64,000 bases of DNA from Vibrio gigantis (GCF_024347515.1 NZ_AP025492.1:620001-684000); one strand, 5' to 3'. Shown: positions 49,069-61,181, counted from the first letter of the stretch. The notes: generated by a model from the letters alone, not told the origin. Program-made: numbers and translations.

Positions 49069-49677
49069 TTACTTGCTTAGGTCGTCAGCGTGCTCAGATA
49101 GGAATGCTGCAACACCTTTTGGAGATGCGTCCATACCTGATTTACCTTCTTCCCATTGTGCAGGACAAACTTCACCGTTCTTCTCGTGGAAGTTTAGTGC
49201 GTCTACCATGCGTAGCATTTCGTCGATGTTACGACCTAGTGGAAGATCGTTAACTACTTGGTGACGTACAAGACCGTCAGCGTCGATTAGGAAAGAACCA
49301 CGGAAAGCAACGCCTGCTTCTGGGTGCTCAACATCGTATGCTTTACAGATTTCGTGCTTAACGTCAGCAACTAGTGGGTATTTAACTTGACCGATACCGC
49401 CGTCAGCGATAGCAGTGTTACGCCATGCGTTGTGAGAGAATTGAGAATCGATAGAAACACCGATTACTTCAACGCCTTTAGCTTGGAAATCTTCTAGACG
49501 GTTGTCGAAAGCGATTAGCTCTGAAGGACAAACGAAAGTGAAGTCTAGTGGGTAGAAGAAAACAACCGCTTTCTTACCTTTAGTGAATTCTGCGAAGTTG
49601 AAGTTATCAACGATCTCACCGTTACCTAGAACAGCTGCTGCAGTAAAGTCAGGGGCTTGACGACCTACTAGTACCAT
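49069..49677 (-). CDS. Typical 2-Cys peroxiredoxin (AhpC/TSA family)
   Basis: 202 residues. The peroxidatic Cys is C50 in FTFVCPSE and the resolving Cys is C171 in GEVCPAQW. The length fits a typical 2-Cys Prx (Prx1/AhpC-like) reducing hydrogen peroxide and organic peroxides. There is no neighbouring ahpF; the reductant is unknown (AhpF or thioredoxin elsewhere). AGGAG precedes the ATG. It is divergent from oxyR, and a perfect palindrome (49746-49768) lies in the shared 210-bp region. Confidence 0.93.
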   Translation of the reverse strand: MVLVGRQAPDFTAAAVLGNGEIVDNFNFAEFTKGKKAVVFFYPLDFTFVCPSELIAFDNRLEDFQAKGVEVIGVSIDSQFSHNAWRNTAIADGGIGQVKYPLVADVKHEICKAYDVEHPEAGVAFRGSFLIDADGLVRHQVVNDLPLGRNIDEMLRMVDALNFHEKNGEVCPAQWEEGKSGMDASPKGVAAFLSEHADDLSK

Positions 49678-49745
49678 TTTGGAATCTCCTAAAAAATTAG
49701 TTGGCCCAACACATCTTTGTTTGGGCTCCGTTTCTACGCGACAAA

Positions 49746-49768
49746 CTATAGTACAATCGGTACTATAG
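49746..49768. promoter_or_regulatory. Perfect 9-bp palindrome between the peroxiredoxin gene and oxyR
   Basis: CTATAGTAC-N5-GTACTATAG. It resembles OxyR half sites (ATAG...CTAT), but the ATAG-to-CTAT gap is 11 bp, not the usual 7. It probably overlaps the peroxiredoxin promoter, as its minus strand contains TATAGT. It is a candidate operator for OxyR or another factor. Confidence 0.65.
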
Positions 49769-49887
49769 AAAAAAGCGAATTAAATAGATTAAGTTCATCG
49801 AAAAAAGCGATAAGCTTATTCTTTGTCCTTTTCTCAGGTCTTAGGACCTTCGTGTAACTTATCCTACTCATATTACAAAGTAATTTC

Positions 49888-50793
49888 ATGAATAAATGGC
49901 CAAGTCTTAAGCAACTTCACTATCTTGTTACTCTTCACGAAACACGGCACTTTAGCGACGCCGCTGATCGCTGTTTCGTTAGCCAATCTACTCTGAGTAA
50001 AGGTATCCAAAACCTAGAAGAGCTGATCGGTTGCCCTTTGTATGAGAAGAAAGATAAAAAGAGCCCACTCGTTTTCACTCAAGCGGGAGAGCTGGTGGTT
50101 AAGCATGGCCGAGAGTTATTGGCGAAAGGGCAGGACTTGGTTGAACTCGGAAACCTATGTAATGGCGATGCGATGCAAGGTCAGCTGCGAGTAGGGTGCA
50201 TTCCTACCATTGCGCCATTTCTTTTGTGCGATCTGGTACAAGAAGCCAACCAACGCTTTCCTCAGTTAAATCTGCTGTTGCGCGAAGACACGACAACGAA
50301 CTTACTTGCGGCACTGCGCCATGGTGAGTTAGATGTATTGATTCTGGCTCTACCTGTTGATATCGACAACATGGAGAGCAAAGTGGTTGGGCAAGATCCT
50401 TTTAGAATGGTCATCAGCCGTAATCAAGCAGATGGTATTCGTGTCCCTATTAAATATGACGACCTGCCAGACGAGTCTGTATTCTTATTGGAGAACGAGC
50501 ACTGTTTAACTGAGCACGCGGTGTCAGCGTGTAAGTTAACTGACAAAGAGAAGATCAACCCGTTCACAGCAACGAGCCTTCACACCTTGGTTCAAATGGT
50601 AGCGAACGGTTTAGGTACTACCTTTATTCCGCAAATGGCTATTGATCACGGTTTGCTGGAAAATCAAAATCTGGTGGTTATCGACCCTCCTGGCCAACAG
50701 GCATACCGAGACATCGGTCTTGTTTGGCGACCAAGCTCTTCGCGTCGTGAGACGTTCCATCAACTAGCAGATGTGGTATCTGAGCTTCTATAA
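49888..50793 (+). CDS. oxyR: Hydrogen peroxide sensor regulator OxyR
   Basis: 301 residues, LysR family. The helix-turn-helix is at about 20-45 (HFSDAADRCFVSQSTLSKGIQNL). The redox pair is present at C206 and C215 (ENEHCLTEHAVSAC), with the nine-residue spacing of E. coli Cys199/Cys208. Disulfide formation by peroxide would switch it to activator. It is divergent from a peroxiredoxin gene, a natural target. Confidence 0.93.
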   Translation: MNKWPSLKQLHYLVTLHETRHFSDAADRCFVSQSTLSKGIQNLEELIGCPLYEKKDKKSPLVFTQAGELVVKHGRELLAKGQDLVELGNLCNGDAMQGQLRVGCIPTIAPFLLCDLVQEANQRFPQLNLLLREDTTTNLLAALRHGELDVLILALPVDIDNMESKVVGQDPFRMVISRNQADGIRVPIKYDDLPDESVFLLENEHCLTEHAVSACKLTDKEKINPFTATSLHTLVQMVANGLGTTFIPQMAIDHGLLENQNLVVIDPPGQQAYRDIGLVWRPSSSRRETFHQLADVVSELL

Positions 50794-50829
50794 CAGCCTA
50801 CAATAGTTCGTATCGACAAAAATTCCTTC

Positions 50830-50855
50830 GAGCGGCATAACGAGCCGCTCTTCTT
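50830..50855. terminator. Terminator between convergent oxyR and the CBS gene
   Basis: GAGCGGC/GCCGCTC stem with a 7-base loop, then TTCTT. Moderate U-run. Confidence 0.65.
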
Positions 50856-50872
50856 GAGAACACTTCCGAGCG

Positions 50873-51319
50873 TTACTCTACTTCCGCTTCTTCTGGCTCG
50901 ACTTCTTCTTGTAGCTCTAACAAGTTAATCGCTATTGTGACGAAATCGCTGTCAGTGATAATGCCCACTAGTTCGTGGTTTTCAACGACAGGTAAACAGC
51001 CCACTTTGTGCTTCTGCATATAGATAGCCGATTCTTTTAATCCTGCTCGCGGCTCTACAGACATAACACTTTTATGCATGATGTCGTTAAGTGGTGTTGA
51101 AAGAGTAAAAGATTGAGCTTGTGGGATGTTTTGTAGGCTAGATTCTTGAGCGGCTAGAACGTCTCGCTGTGTGACGACACCTAATAGTTGTCTGTCTGAA
51201 TCAACGACCGGAATATGGCGGATATCAAGCGCTTCCATCATGTGCTTAGCATCGGCTAGTGAGTGTGAGCGCAATAGAGTATGAGGGTTGCGAGTCATCA
51301 TATCTTCAACCTTGATCAT
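50873..51319 (-). CDS. Tandem CBS-domain protein
   Basis: 148 residues: two CBS domains (about 5-60 and 78-136) and an acidic tail (EEVEPEEAEVE). The repeated pattern IPVVDSDRQLLGVVTQRDVL / LPVVENHELVGIITDSDFV is clear. CBS pairs bind adenosyl ligands such as AMP, ATP or SAM, so it is probably an energy or nucleotide sensor. The partner is unknown. AAGGAGG precedes the ATG. It is convergent with oxyR and divergent from queA. Confidence 0.88.
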   Translation of the reverse strand: MIKVEDMMTRNPHTLLRSHSLADAKHMMEALDIRHIPVVDSDRQLLGVVTQRDVLAAQESSLQNIPQAQSFTLSTPLNDIMHKSVMSVEPRAGLKESAIYMQKHKVGCLPVVENHELVGIITDSDFVTIAINLLELQEEVEPEEAEVE

Positions 51320-52706
<1,387 letters not shown>

Positions 52707-52851
52707 TTTAGCCGGTTATAAGCGATATAAAAAAAATTTACGGGTGCTAGCAGTAAGCTAGGAGTCGGGCAGGGTGTCTGTCTAATCTCTCGCAAGGAAT
52801 ACGCGACCGCTCCTCATAGAACCTACTAGACTGAACTTTTGTTTGGCCTAA

Positions 52852-54036
<1,185 letters not shown>

Positions 54037-54146
54037 TATTCCTTTTTTGCGAGCCCTATCTCTCTTCCGAGTGATGGGGCTTGAAAGTAAAGGGATGCGA
54101 CCCAATTAGACAAACAATTACGAAAATATAATAGAGGATGTTTTAA

Positions 54147-54476
54147 ATGTTTATTTCTCAAGCTCACGCAGCAGCAGAAGGTGCACCAGCAGGCGGTGGT
54201 TTCGAAATGCTTATCATGCTAGGTATGTTCGCTGTGATCTTCTACTTCATGATCTACCGTCCACAAGCTAAGCGTGTTAAAGAGCACAAGAACCTTATGT
54301 CTTCTATGGGCAAAGGCGACGAAGTTCTTACAAGCGGCGGCCTAATCGGTAAGATCACTAAGATCGCTGAAGACAGTGACTACGTTGCTATCGAACTGAA
54401 CGCAAACAACGAAGTAGTTATTAAGAAAGACTTCGTTACAGCAGTGCTACCAAAAGGTACTCTGAAATCTCTATAA
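54147..54476 (+). CDS. yajC: Preprotein translocase accessory subunit YajC
   Basis: 109 residues with a single membrane helix (about 22-40, EMLIMLGMFAVIFYFMIY) and a cytoplasmic domain (RPQAKRVKEHKNLMSSMGKGDEVLTSGG). It forms a complex with SecD and SecF. It is followed by secD after 20 bp, as in E. coli. AGAGGATG precedes the ATG. Confidence 0.96.
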   Translation: MFISQAHAAAEGAPAGGGFEMLIMLGMFAVIFYFMIYRPQAKRVKEHKNLMSSMGKGDEVLTSGGLIGKITKIAEDSDYVAIELNANNEVVIKKDFVTAVLPKGTLKSL

Positions 54477-54496
54477 ACAGCTAGAGGATCCTCGCT

Positions 54497-56353
54497 GTGC
54501 TAAACCGTTACCCGTTATGGAAGTATTTGATGGTGGTGTTTGCCATCGCTATCGCTGCGTTGTACGCACTTCCAAATATATACGGTGAAGATCCGGCAGT
54601 TCAAGTTACAGGGGCGCGCGGCGCCTCTGTAGATATGTCTACGCTGGATGCTGTCACCAATGCTCTTGAAGCAGAAAACCTTTCTACTAAATCCGTTGCT
54701 CTCGAAAACGGTTCCATTCTTGTTCGCTTTAACGACACAGATACGCAAATTAGTGCCCGTGATATCATCACCGAAGCACTAGGCGATGACGTTATCGTTG
54801 CTTTAAATCTAGCGGCTTCAACCCCTGACTGGCTTGAATCTATTGGTGCTGCACCAATGAAACTTGGTCTTGATCTACGTGGTGGTGTTCACTTCTTAAT
54901 GGAAGTGGATATGGACGCTGCGATGCAAAAGCTGGTTGGTCAACAAGAAGAAGCATTCCGTAGTGAACTTCGTGAAGAGAAAATCCGTTATCGTGCAATT
55001 CGCCCATCTGGTAAAGATGCAGTTGAAGTGATTCTACGTAACGAAGAGCAGCTTGCTGAAGCGAAATCGCTACTGCAATCTAAGCACCAAGACATGACGT
55101 TCGTAGATTCTGAATCTAACGGTCGCTTCTCTTTGGTTGCAAGCTTTACAGAGGCTCGTCTTCAAGAAATCCGTAACTACGCGGTTGAGCAAAACATTAC
55201 CATTCTACGTAACCGTGTTAACGAACTTGGTGTTGCCGAGCCTTTGGTTCAACGTCAAGGTTCTAGCCGTATCGTAGTGGAGTTGCCTGGTGTTCAAGAC
55301 ACGGCTCGCGCTAAAGAAATCCTTGGTGCTACCGCGACGCTTGAATTCCGTGAAGTGGATAGCAGTGCTGACTTAGCCGCTGCCGCTTCTGGTCGTGCCC
55401 CTGCTGGTAGTGAAATCAAGGAAGATCGTGATGGTCGCCCTGTGGTACTTAAGAAGCGCGTTATTCTAGGCGGTTCAAGTATTACTGATGCAAGCTCAAG
55501 TGTTGATGAATATGGTCGTCCTCAAGTTAACATCTCGCTAGATAGCGAAGGTGGTAGCAAGATGTCTGCATTCTCTCGTCAGAATATCGGTAAGCTAATG
55601 GCAACCGTATTTGCAGAGTACAAAGACAGCGGTCGTAAAACACCGGAAGGTCGAGTTATCTTAAGTAAGCACGAAGAAGTAATTAACCAAGCGACGATTC
55701 AGTCAGCGCTAGGCCGCAACTTCCGTATTACTGGTATCGACTCAACGGCTGAAGCTCATAACTTGGCACTTCTACTACGTGCTGGTGCATTGATTGCGCC
55801 TATTTCGATTGTAGAAGAACGTACGATTGGTCCATCTATGGGTCAGCAAAACATCGATATGGGTATCATGGCGATGGTTTGGGGTATGGCTGCAGTAATG
55901 CTGTTTACGCTGCTTTACTACCGTAGCTTTGGTCTGATTGCAAACGTTGCGCTAATGGCTAACTTGGTGCTTATTATCGGTGTGATGTCGATGATTCCGG
56001 GGGCTACTATGACCCTACCAGGTATTGCCGGTATCGTATTAACGGTCGGTATGGCGGTCGATGCGAACGTACTGATCTTTGAGCGGATACGTGAAGAGCT
56101 TCGAGATGGACGTAGTCCACAACAAGCTATTCACCAAGGTTACGCGAACGCATTCAGCACAATCGCCGATGCCAACATCACCACACTACTAACAGCAATC
56201 ATTCTATTTGCTGTGGGTACTGGTGCGATTAAAGGCTTCGCGGTAACGCTGTCTATCGGTATCTTGACTTCAATGTTTACAGCTATTGTCGGAACACGTT
56301 GTATCGTGAACCTGATGTATGGCGGCAAACGCGTTAAAAAACTGTCGATCTAA
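54497..56353 (+). CDS. secD: Protein translocase subunit SecD
   Basis: 618 residues from a GTG start ([10 protein letters not shown], like E. coli SecD) with GAGG nine bases upstream. There is a first membrane helix (about 7-25), a large periplasmic P1 domain starting after it (GADVAL-like [21 protein letters not shown]), and five more helices. The functional motif [18 protein letters not shown] lies near the C-terminus. With SecF it uses the proton-motive force to complete export. Its stop is 14 bp from secF. Confidence 0.97.
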   Translation: MLNRYPLWKYLMVVFAIAIAALYALPNIYGEDPAVQVTGARGASVDMSTLDAVTNALEAENLSTKSVALENGSILVRFNDTDTQISARDIITEALGDDVIVALNLAASTPDWLESIGAAPMKLGLDLRGGVHFLMEVDMDAAMQKLVGQQEEAFRSELREEKIRYRAIRPSGKDAVEVILRNEEQLAEAKSLLQSKHQDMTFVDSESNGRFSLVASFTEARLQEIRNYAVEQNITILRNRVNELGVAEPLVQRQGSSRIVVELPGVQDTARAKEILGATATLEFREVDSSADLAAAASGRAPAGSEIKEDRDGRPVVLKKRVILGGSSITDASSSVDEYGRPQVNISLDSEGGSKMSAFSRQNIGKLMATVFAEYKDSGRKTPEGRVILSKHEEVINQATIQSALGRNFRITGIDSTAEAHNLALLLRAGALIAPISIVEERTIGPSMGQQNIDMGIMAMVWGMAAVMLFTLLYYRSFGLIANVALMANLVLIIGVMSMIPGATMTLPGIAGIVLTVGMAVDANVLIFERIREELRDGRSPQQAIHQGYANAFSTIADANITTLLTAIILFAVGTGAIKGFAVTLSIGILTSMFTAIVGTRCIVNLMYGGKRVKKLSI

Positions 56354-56367
56354 GGCTAGGAATTAAT

Positions 56368-57315
56368 ATGTTTCAGATTCTAAAAGCAGACAAAATGATC
56401 GACTTTATGCGTTGGTCAAAGGTTGCCTTTGTTTTTTCTATCTTGATGATTGGTACTGCTATCTTCACCCTAACAACGAAATCGTTGAACTGGGGTCTAG
56501 ATTTTACAGGCGGTACTCTGATTGAAGTTGGCTTTGAACAACCAGCACACCTTCCTGATATCCGTAGTGCACTAGAAGCCGAAGGCTTTGGTGATGCGAC
56601 GGTACAGAACTTCGGTTCAGCTCGTGATGTAATGGTTCGCCTACGTCCACGTGATGGCGTAGCGGGCGAAACACTTGGTAATCAGATCCTTTCTGCTATT
56701 GAGAGCGGTACTGGTGAGCAAGTTGAAATGCGTCGTATCGAGTTCGTTGGCCCTAACGTGGGTGACGAATTAACAGAAGCTGGTGGCCTTGCTATCCTTG
56801 TTTCTCTTATCTGTATCCTGATCTACGTGTCAGTGCGATTCGAATGGCGCTTGGCTGCAGGTGCGGTATTAGCACTAGCACACGACGTTATCATCACTCT
56901 GGGTGTGTTTTCTCTAATGCAAATTGAGGTTGACCTTACCATCGTAGCAGCCTTGCTAACGGTAGTCGGCTACTCCCTCAACGATACCATCGTTGTATTT
57001 GACCGTATTCGTGAGAACTTCCGTAAGATGCGTAAGGGTGAAGCACCTGAAGTACTGAACAGCTCAATCACACAAACATTGAGCCGTACATTGATCACTT
57101 CTGGTACCACGTTATTTGTAGTTATCGCACTGTTCGTTCAGGGCGGCGCTATGATTCACGGCTTCGCGACTGCACTTCTACTAGGTATTACAGTTGGTAC
57201 TTACTCTTCTATCTACGTTGCATCTGCACTGGCGATGAAGTTGGGTATTACGCGTGAGCACCTAATGCCACCACAAGTGGAAAAAGAAGGTGAAGAGTTT
57301 GACGAGATGCCTTAG
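56368..57315 (+). CDS. secF: Protein translocase subunit SecF
   Basis: 315 residues. The first helix is near 17-37, followed by the short periplasmic domain (GLDFTGGTLIEVGFEQPA) and five further helices. The conserved motif SLNDTIVVFDRIRENFRK pairs with the SecD counterpart. Ends with an acidic tail (EKEGEEFDEMP). It is followed by a strong terminator, so yajC-secD-secF is one operon. Confidence 0.97.
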   Translation: MFQILKADKMIDFMRWSKVAFVFSILMIGTAIFTLTTKSLNWGLDFTGGTLIEVGFEQPAHLPDIRSALEAEGFGDATVQNFGSARDVMVRLRPRDGVAGETLGNQILSAIESGTGEQVEMRRIEFVGPNVGDELTEAGGLAILVSLICILIYVSVRFEWRLAAGAVLALAHDVIITLGVFSLMQIEVDLTIVAALLTVVGYSLNDTIVVFDRIRENFRKMRKGEAPEVLNSSITQTLSRTLITSGTTLFVVIALFVQGGAMIHGFATALLLGITVGTYSSIYVASALAMKLGITREHLMPPQVEKEGEEFDEMP

Positions 57316-57343
57316 GCCTTAGCTTAATACGTTTCGCTAAACC

Positions 57344-57375
57344 AAAAAAACCGCTAGGCAACTAGCGGTTTTTTT
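57344..57375 (+). terminator. Intrinsic terminator after secF
   Basis: ACCGCTAG/CTAGCGGT stem with a GCAA tetraloop, flanked by seven A and a run of T; strong. Confidence 0.88.
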
Positions 57376-57410
57376 ATATACAGTGGAAGAGAGCATACAG
57401 GAGGCGGTTT

Positions 57411-58295
57411 ATGGATCTGAATTCATTGAAGTATTTTATTGCAGTTTATGAAGAGCGAGGTGTCTCCAATGCGGCTAAACAGCTTGGGATTACGCCATCT
57501 GCGGTGAGCCAAAATATCTCTAAGCTGAATGAGTTCTATAATGAGGTTCTATTCGTCCGCTCAGGCAATACCCTTGTTCCTACCAGCAAAGGTGAGAGTC
57601 TCTATCAAGCGGTGAAACCTCATGTGGATGCGATAGCTGCTGAGTCAACAGCGCTGCGCAATCCGAGAAAGTCTAAGCGCGTCATTACTTACTTCGGTCA
57701 CAAAGATGGCGATATTCTCTTTTATCCTCAGTTGCTAAACGCGATATCTCATTCGAATTTTGATCTCTCGTTAACTAACCGAGCGAACTTTGTTGCTCAA
57801 GATGAGTGGTTAGATGAACTGCGCTTACGCAAAGCAGATTTCATGATATCCACCCAACCTGTTGAACTCAGTGGGTTCGAAAATATCTTGTTGTTTAAAG
57901 ATGAACTCGTCGCTGTGTGTTCTGAAACTCACCCCAAAAGAGACGCGATGCTCAATGAGTCCCAGTTTCTTGAATTGGATTTTATTGCTTGGAATACTCA
58001 AAGAGAGCAGCCTTTCATTTTAGATTCGCTGTATTCCGGCAATGTAGAAAATCGTAATATCGTTTATACGTCGGACTCACTGCTTACTTCGCTGTATATG
58101 GTTTCTAAAAGTGAATTGGTGTGCGTGGTGACTAAGCGTCATGCAGAGATGCTGAAACAAGAACTTAACTTATCTATCTATTCACTACCATTTTCGGAAC
58201 AACTTTCAATTCCTGTTTATCTTAGTTATCGAAAAGTGCCTAAATCCGATGTGGTCCTTCATTGGGTTTTGAATCAAATCAAAGCCATCATATAA
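57411..58295 (+). CDS. LysR-family transcriptional regulator
   Basis: 294 residues. The helix-turn-helix is at about 16-45 (ERGVSNAAKQLGITPSAVSQNISKLNEF), followed by a substrate-binding-like effector domain (KRVITYFGHKDGDILFYPQLLNA). GGAGGCGG lies seven bases before the ATG. The regulon is unknown. The next gene in the same direction encodes a lipoprotein 116 bp downstream, the only neighbour it could act on. Confidence 0.9.
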   Translation: MDLNSLKYFIAVYEERGVSNAAKQLGITPSAVSQNISKLNEFYNEVLFVRSGNTLVPTSKGESLYQAVKPHVDAIAAESTALRNPRKSKRVITYFGHKDGDILFYPQLLNAISHSNFDLSLTNRANFVAQDEWLDELRLRKADFMISTQPVELSGFENILLFKDELVAVCSETHPKRDAMLNESQFLELDFIAWNTQREQPFILDSLYSGNVENRNIVYTSDSLLTSLYMVSKSELVCVVTKRHAEMLKQELNLSIYSLPFSEQLSIPVYLSYRKVPKSDVVLHWVLNQIKAII

Positions 58296-58411
58296 CAACT
58301 ATTCACGCTTTAACTTCAGCTAAACTGTGTTTTTAGCAGGGATAAATAGAGACGCCTTAACATTCAGGTTAATCATTAATCGATTTCAAATGAATGTTTA
58401 AGGTGGTCAAG

Positions 58412-58939
58412 ATGAGCTTTCGAGCGACGGCGATAGGTGTACTAGCAACAATGTTGTTAGTGGGTTGTGATGGTGAATCAACCAGTGAGTATGGTTACGA
58501 GCCTAGAGGTGATGAACAACATATTACGTATGCTCTCTCTTACTACGATGCAATAGATTCTAATTGTTCTAATAGTTGTGGTGTTGTGGCTGGATATGGT
58601 AGTGGAAGTGGAAACATGTATAACCTGTCTGTTGCGGATACTGCTGCTAAAGAGGGGAATAACTCCGCTTACCTAGAGCACAAATATCATGATATCGAAC
58701 TGCTACCTTATCTTGGAGCGAGTTCGAACAAAGACTACGGCAACTACGTCCGTCTTGATAGTGAGCAATTGAGTTACATATACCCAAGTCTCAATCAGAG
58801 CAAACCTGTATTGTGTATTAGTTTTACGACTCGAGATGGTTTTATTCGAATAACAGGTCTGTACCCGGGTTCATTTGAAATGAGCCATTGCAAATGGCAA
58901 TCAGGAGCTCCTAACCTACTGGGCAGAGTGAGCTATTAG
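58412..58939 (+). CDS. Uncharacterised lipoprotein
   Basis: 175 residues from the ATG at 58412, chosen because AAGGTGG sits just upstream; an ATG at 58394 is also in frame. The lipobox LLVGC places the lipidated Cys at about residue 19. The mature part has five further Cys (for example SNCSNSCG and a C-terminal CKW), so disulfides are likely. No family is recognised. The gene ends 61 bp before the IS element, so it may lie at the edge of a variable region. Confidence 0.75.
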   Translation: MSFRATAIGVLATMLLVGCDGESTSEYGYEPRGDEQHITYALSYYDAIDSNCSNSCGVVAGYGSGSGNMYNLSVADTAAKEGNNSAYLEHKYHDIELLPYLGASSNKDYGNYVRLDSEQLSYIYPSLNQSKPVLCISFTTRDGFIRITGLYPGSFEMSHCKWQSGAPNLLGRVSY

Positions 58940-59034
58940 TTGAGGCAAGATAAGGAGATCTGAGAGTATTTGAATGAATACTTTATTGCTTTGGATGAAT
59001 TGACCCGTCCTGATATGGGTTGACACTTGATTGA

Positions 59035-59836
59035 CTAAAACGCTCGATGTACTTCATCGGGCGTTTTGTATTTTAGAGCTGTGTGAGGCCTATATTCATT
59101 ATAGATTTTTACTGATTCAGCGACCATTTTCTTTGCTTCATCTAAATCATTAGGCTTATTCAACAGATACTCCATCTTCAGTATTCCGTTGATCCTCTCT
59201 GCCAACGCATTCTGATAACAGTCATAGCCATCAGTCATTGAGCAAGATACACCATACTGTCGATGCAACTCTTGGTATTCAACAGAGCAGTACTGAACAC
59301 CTCGATCTGAGTGATGGACAAGCTCACCTGTATTCTTCCGCTCTTTCAACGCGTTTAAAAAGGCCTGCTTGACCGTGCGAGCTTTCATATCATCACTTAT
59401 GTGATAGCCCACGATTTTTCTTGAGTAAGCGTCCGTCACTAAACTGAGATAAGTACTACCACGCCGCGTTGCTAGGTAAGTAATATCGGCAACCCATAAT
59501 TGCTCTGGTCCTTCCGGTATTAAGCCTTCTTTGATTCGATTTGGATGGCAGTAAAAGCGATGATTACTGTTTGTGGTTCGATGCCCTTCGATTCTGTACT
59601 AATAATCGATTCATTCTCAGCAGAGAGAATAAGCGGTCTCGCCCGATTTCAATATCGTTCTGAGCAAGTAAATACTTGATCTTACGAGTTCCTATTCGAG
59701 GGTGCATCATCCTTTGCTCCTTCACAAAACCGAGTACGGATTCATCTTTCTTTGTCTGATGAATTTCTGCAACACAGCGCTTGTAGAAAGCTTGTCGTGT
59801 AATACCTATGAAGTGACAAGCTTTAGTGACGGTCAA
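59035..59836 (-). pseudogene. IS3-family transposase OrfB, disrupted by a frameshift
   Basis: The N-terminal part (59836 to about 59564; MTVTKACHFIGITRQAFYKR, helix-turn-helix) ends at a stop after SNHKQ. The downstream frame, shifted by +1, continues directly as TNSNHRFYCHPNRIKEGL into an rve domain. The catalytic acidic residues are all there: D in WVADITYL, D in HHSDRGVQY, and E in MEYLL. So one base inserted or two deleted near 59575 breaks an otherwise good transposase. This is separate from the normal orfA/orfB frameshift. Confidence 0.85.
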
Positions 59837-60234
59837 CTTTCTGACCGTTTTTTCCTTAATAACTCGGCCTTGCGCTTCTTTGAAATTCGGACTCCGAAAT
59901 CTCGATCCATGACTTTTACAACCGCTTCGAAGAACTCCGCTTTGAGCTGAGTTTCTTCTAATTGCTGCTCGAGTTCTTTGATTCGTTGCTCTGGGGTTTG
60001 AGTTGAGGAAGAGTTTGACATAGTCGCTCCTAACGCTCTCGATTGTTCTATTCCTTTAGACCAATCTAGTTGACCATGTTTGCGAAGCCAAACTAAAACG
60101 GTAGAGCGACCTTGGATCCCATAACGTTCTTGAGCTTGCTTATAAGTCATTTCGCCTTTTTCGACTTGGCTTACGACTGCCAATTTAAAGGCAAGAGAAT
60201 AATCTCGTTGAGTACGTCTACTTGTTGTTTTCAT
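59833..60234 (-). CDS. IS3-family transposase OrfA
   Basis: 133 residues from the ATG at 60234 (MKTTSRRTQRDYSLAFKL); an upstream start would add six. It has a helix-turn-helix of the transposase-8 type (TYKQAQERYGIQGRSTVLVWLRKHG) and a C-terminal leucine-zipper-like helix (RIKELEQQLEETQLKAEFFEAVV). Its end overlaps orfB by 4 bp, and an A6 run (59848-59853 as T6 on the plus strand) is positioned for -1 frameshifting into OrfB. Confidence 0.9.
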   Translation of the reverse strand: MKTTSRRTQRDYSLAFKLAVVSQVEKGEMTYKQAQERYGIQGRSTVLVWLRKHGQLDWSKGIEQSRALGATMSNSSSTQTPEQRIKELEQQLEETQLKAEFFEAVVKVMDRDFGVRISKKRKAELLRKKRSES

Positions 60235-60293
60235 GACACTCTCCAATTTCATGTTGGAAATGTGTCAACCATATTTAGGACGGTACAAATCTA

Positions 60294-60325
60294 TAAAAAA
60301 AGCCTCGCATTAGCGAGGCTTTAAA
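60294..60325 (-). terminator. Intrinsic terminator of suhB
   Basis: AGCCTCGC/GCGAGGCT with an ATTA loop and six T on the minus strand. The IS element ends a few bases beyond it, so suhB termination is not damaged. Confidence 0.85.
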
Positions 60326-60377
60326 ATTCTTTCTCTTAACTGTCGTTATCGACGTTAGAGCTTATCAAAGGCCTGAA

Positions 60378-61181
60378 TTACTTCAGCATACCTTCGTTAG
60401 CGTTCTCACGAACGTGCTTAAGGATAGACTTAACACCACGTGCGCTTGATGCAACAACATTACCAGAAGTCATGTAATCAGTACCGCCAGCGAAGTCAGT
60501 CATGATAGCACCAGCTTCACGAGCGATTAGATCGCCAGCTGCTAGATCCCATGGCTTAAGGCCTAGTTCTAGGTAACCATCAACACGGCCAGCTGCTAGG
60601 TAACATAGGTCAAGAGCAGGAGAACCTGTACGACGGAAATCAGCACAGTCGATGAATAGACCAGAGATGATCTTCATGAAAGATTCAGAGTGTTGCTTTT
60701 GCTTGAATGGGAAACCAGTCGCTAGAACAGTACCTTGAAGGTCTTTTAGTTGAGTAACACGCATACGAGCGTTGTTAAGTTGAGCGCCAGCGCCACGTTG
60801 AGCTGTGAATAGCTCGTTTAGCATTGGGTCATAAACACAAGCAACTTCTGTACGACCGTTCATGCGAACAGCGATAGATACAGAGAAGTGAGGGAAACCT
60901 TTTACAAAGTTGTTGGTGCCATCTAGTGGGTCAACGATCCATTGTACGTCAGAGTCTTTACCTTCAGTCAGGCCTTTCTCTTCAGAAATAATGCTGTGCT
61001 CTGGGTAAGATGCTTTGATTGTCTCAATGATCATGTACTCAGCTTCTTGAGCAATGTTAGTAACGTAATCGTTGTTACCTTTTAGAGACGATTCGATCTT
61101 ATCAGTTGTTTCTAGAGATTTAGCAATATGGTTGCCAGCTTTACGCGCAGCGCGTATCGCAATGTTTAGCATTGGATGCAT
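60378..61181 (-). CDS. suhB: Inositol-1-monophosphatase SuhB
   Basis: 267 residues, the E. coli length. The metal site motifs are EEKGLTEG (Glu), WIVDPLDGTNNFV and GSPALDLCYLAAGRVDGYLE. It hydrolyses inositol phosphate, and in E. coli it also joins the rRNA antitermination complex with NusA/NusB, which bears on the boxA sites of the rRNA operon here. It is divergent from trmJ. Confidence 0.96.
   Translation of the reverse strand: MHPMLNIAIRAARKAGNHIAKSLETTDKIESSLKGNNDYVTNIAQEAEYMIIETIKASYPEHSIISEEKGLTEGKDSDVQWIVDPLDGTNNFVKGFPHFSVSIAVRMNGRTEVACVYDPMLNELFTAQRGAGAQLNNARMRVTQLKDLQGTVLATGFPFKQKQHSESFMKIISGLFIDCADFRRTGSPALDLCYLAAGRVDGYLELGLKPWDLAAGDLIAREAGAIMTDFAGGTDYMTSGNVVASSARGVKSILKHVRENANEGMLK

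Larger units (their letters stand above)
59001..60287. mobile_element. IS3-family insertion sequence, 1287 bp
   Basis: Imperfect terminal inverted repeats match over about 26 bp: left TGACCCGTCCTGATATGGGT and the reverse complement of the right end, TGTACCGTCCTAAATATGGT, both continuing TTGACAC. A 3-bp direct repeat AAT flanks it (58998-59000 and 60288-60290), the target duplication size of IS3. It carries orfA and orfB on the minus strand with a programmed-type overlap. It sits between the lipoprotein gene and the suhB terminator. Confidence 0.92.
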
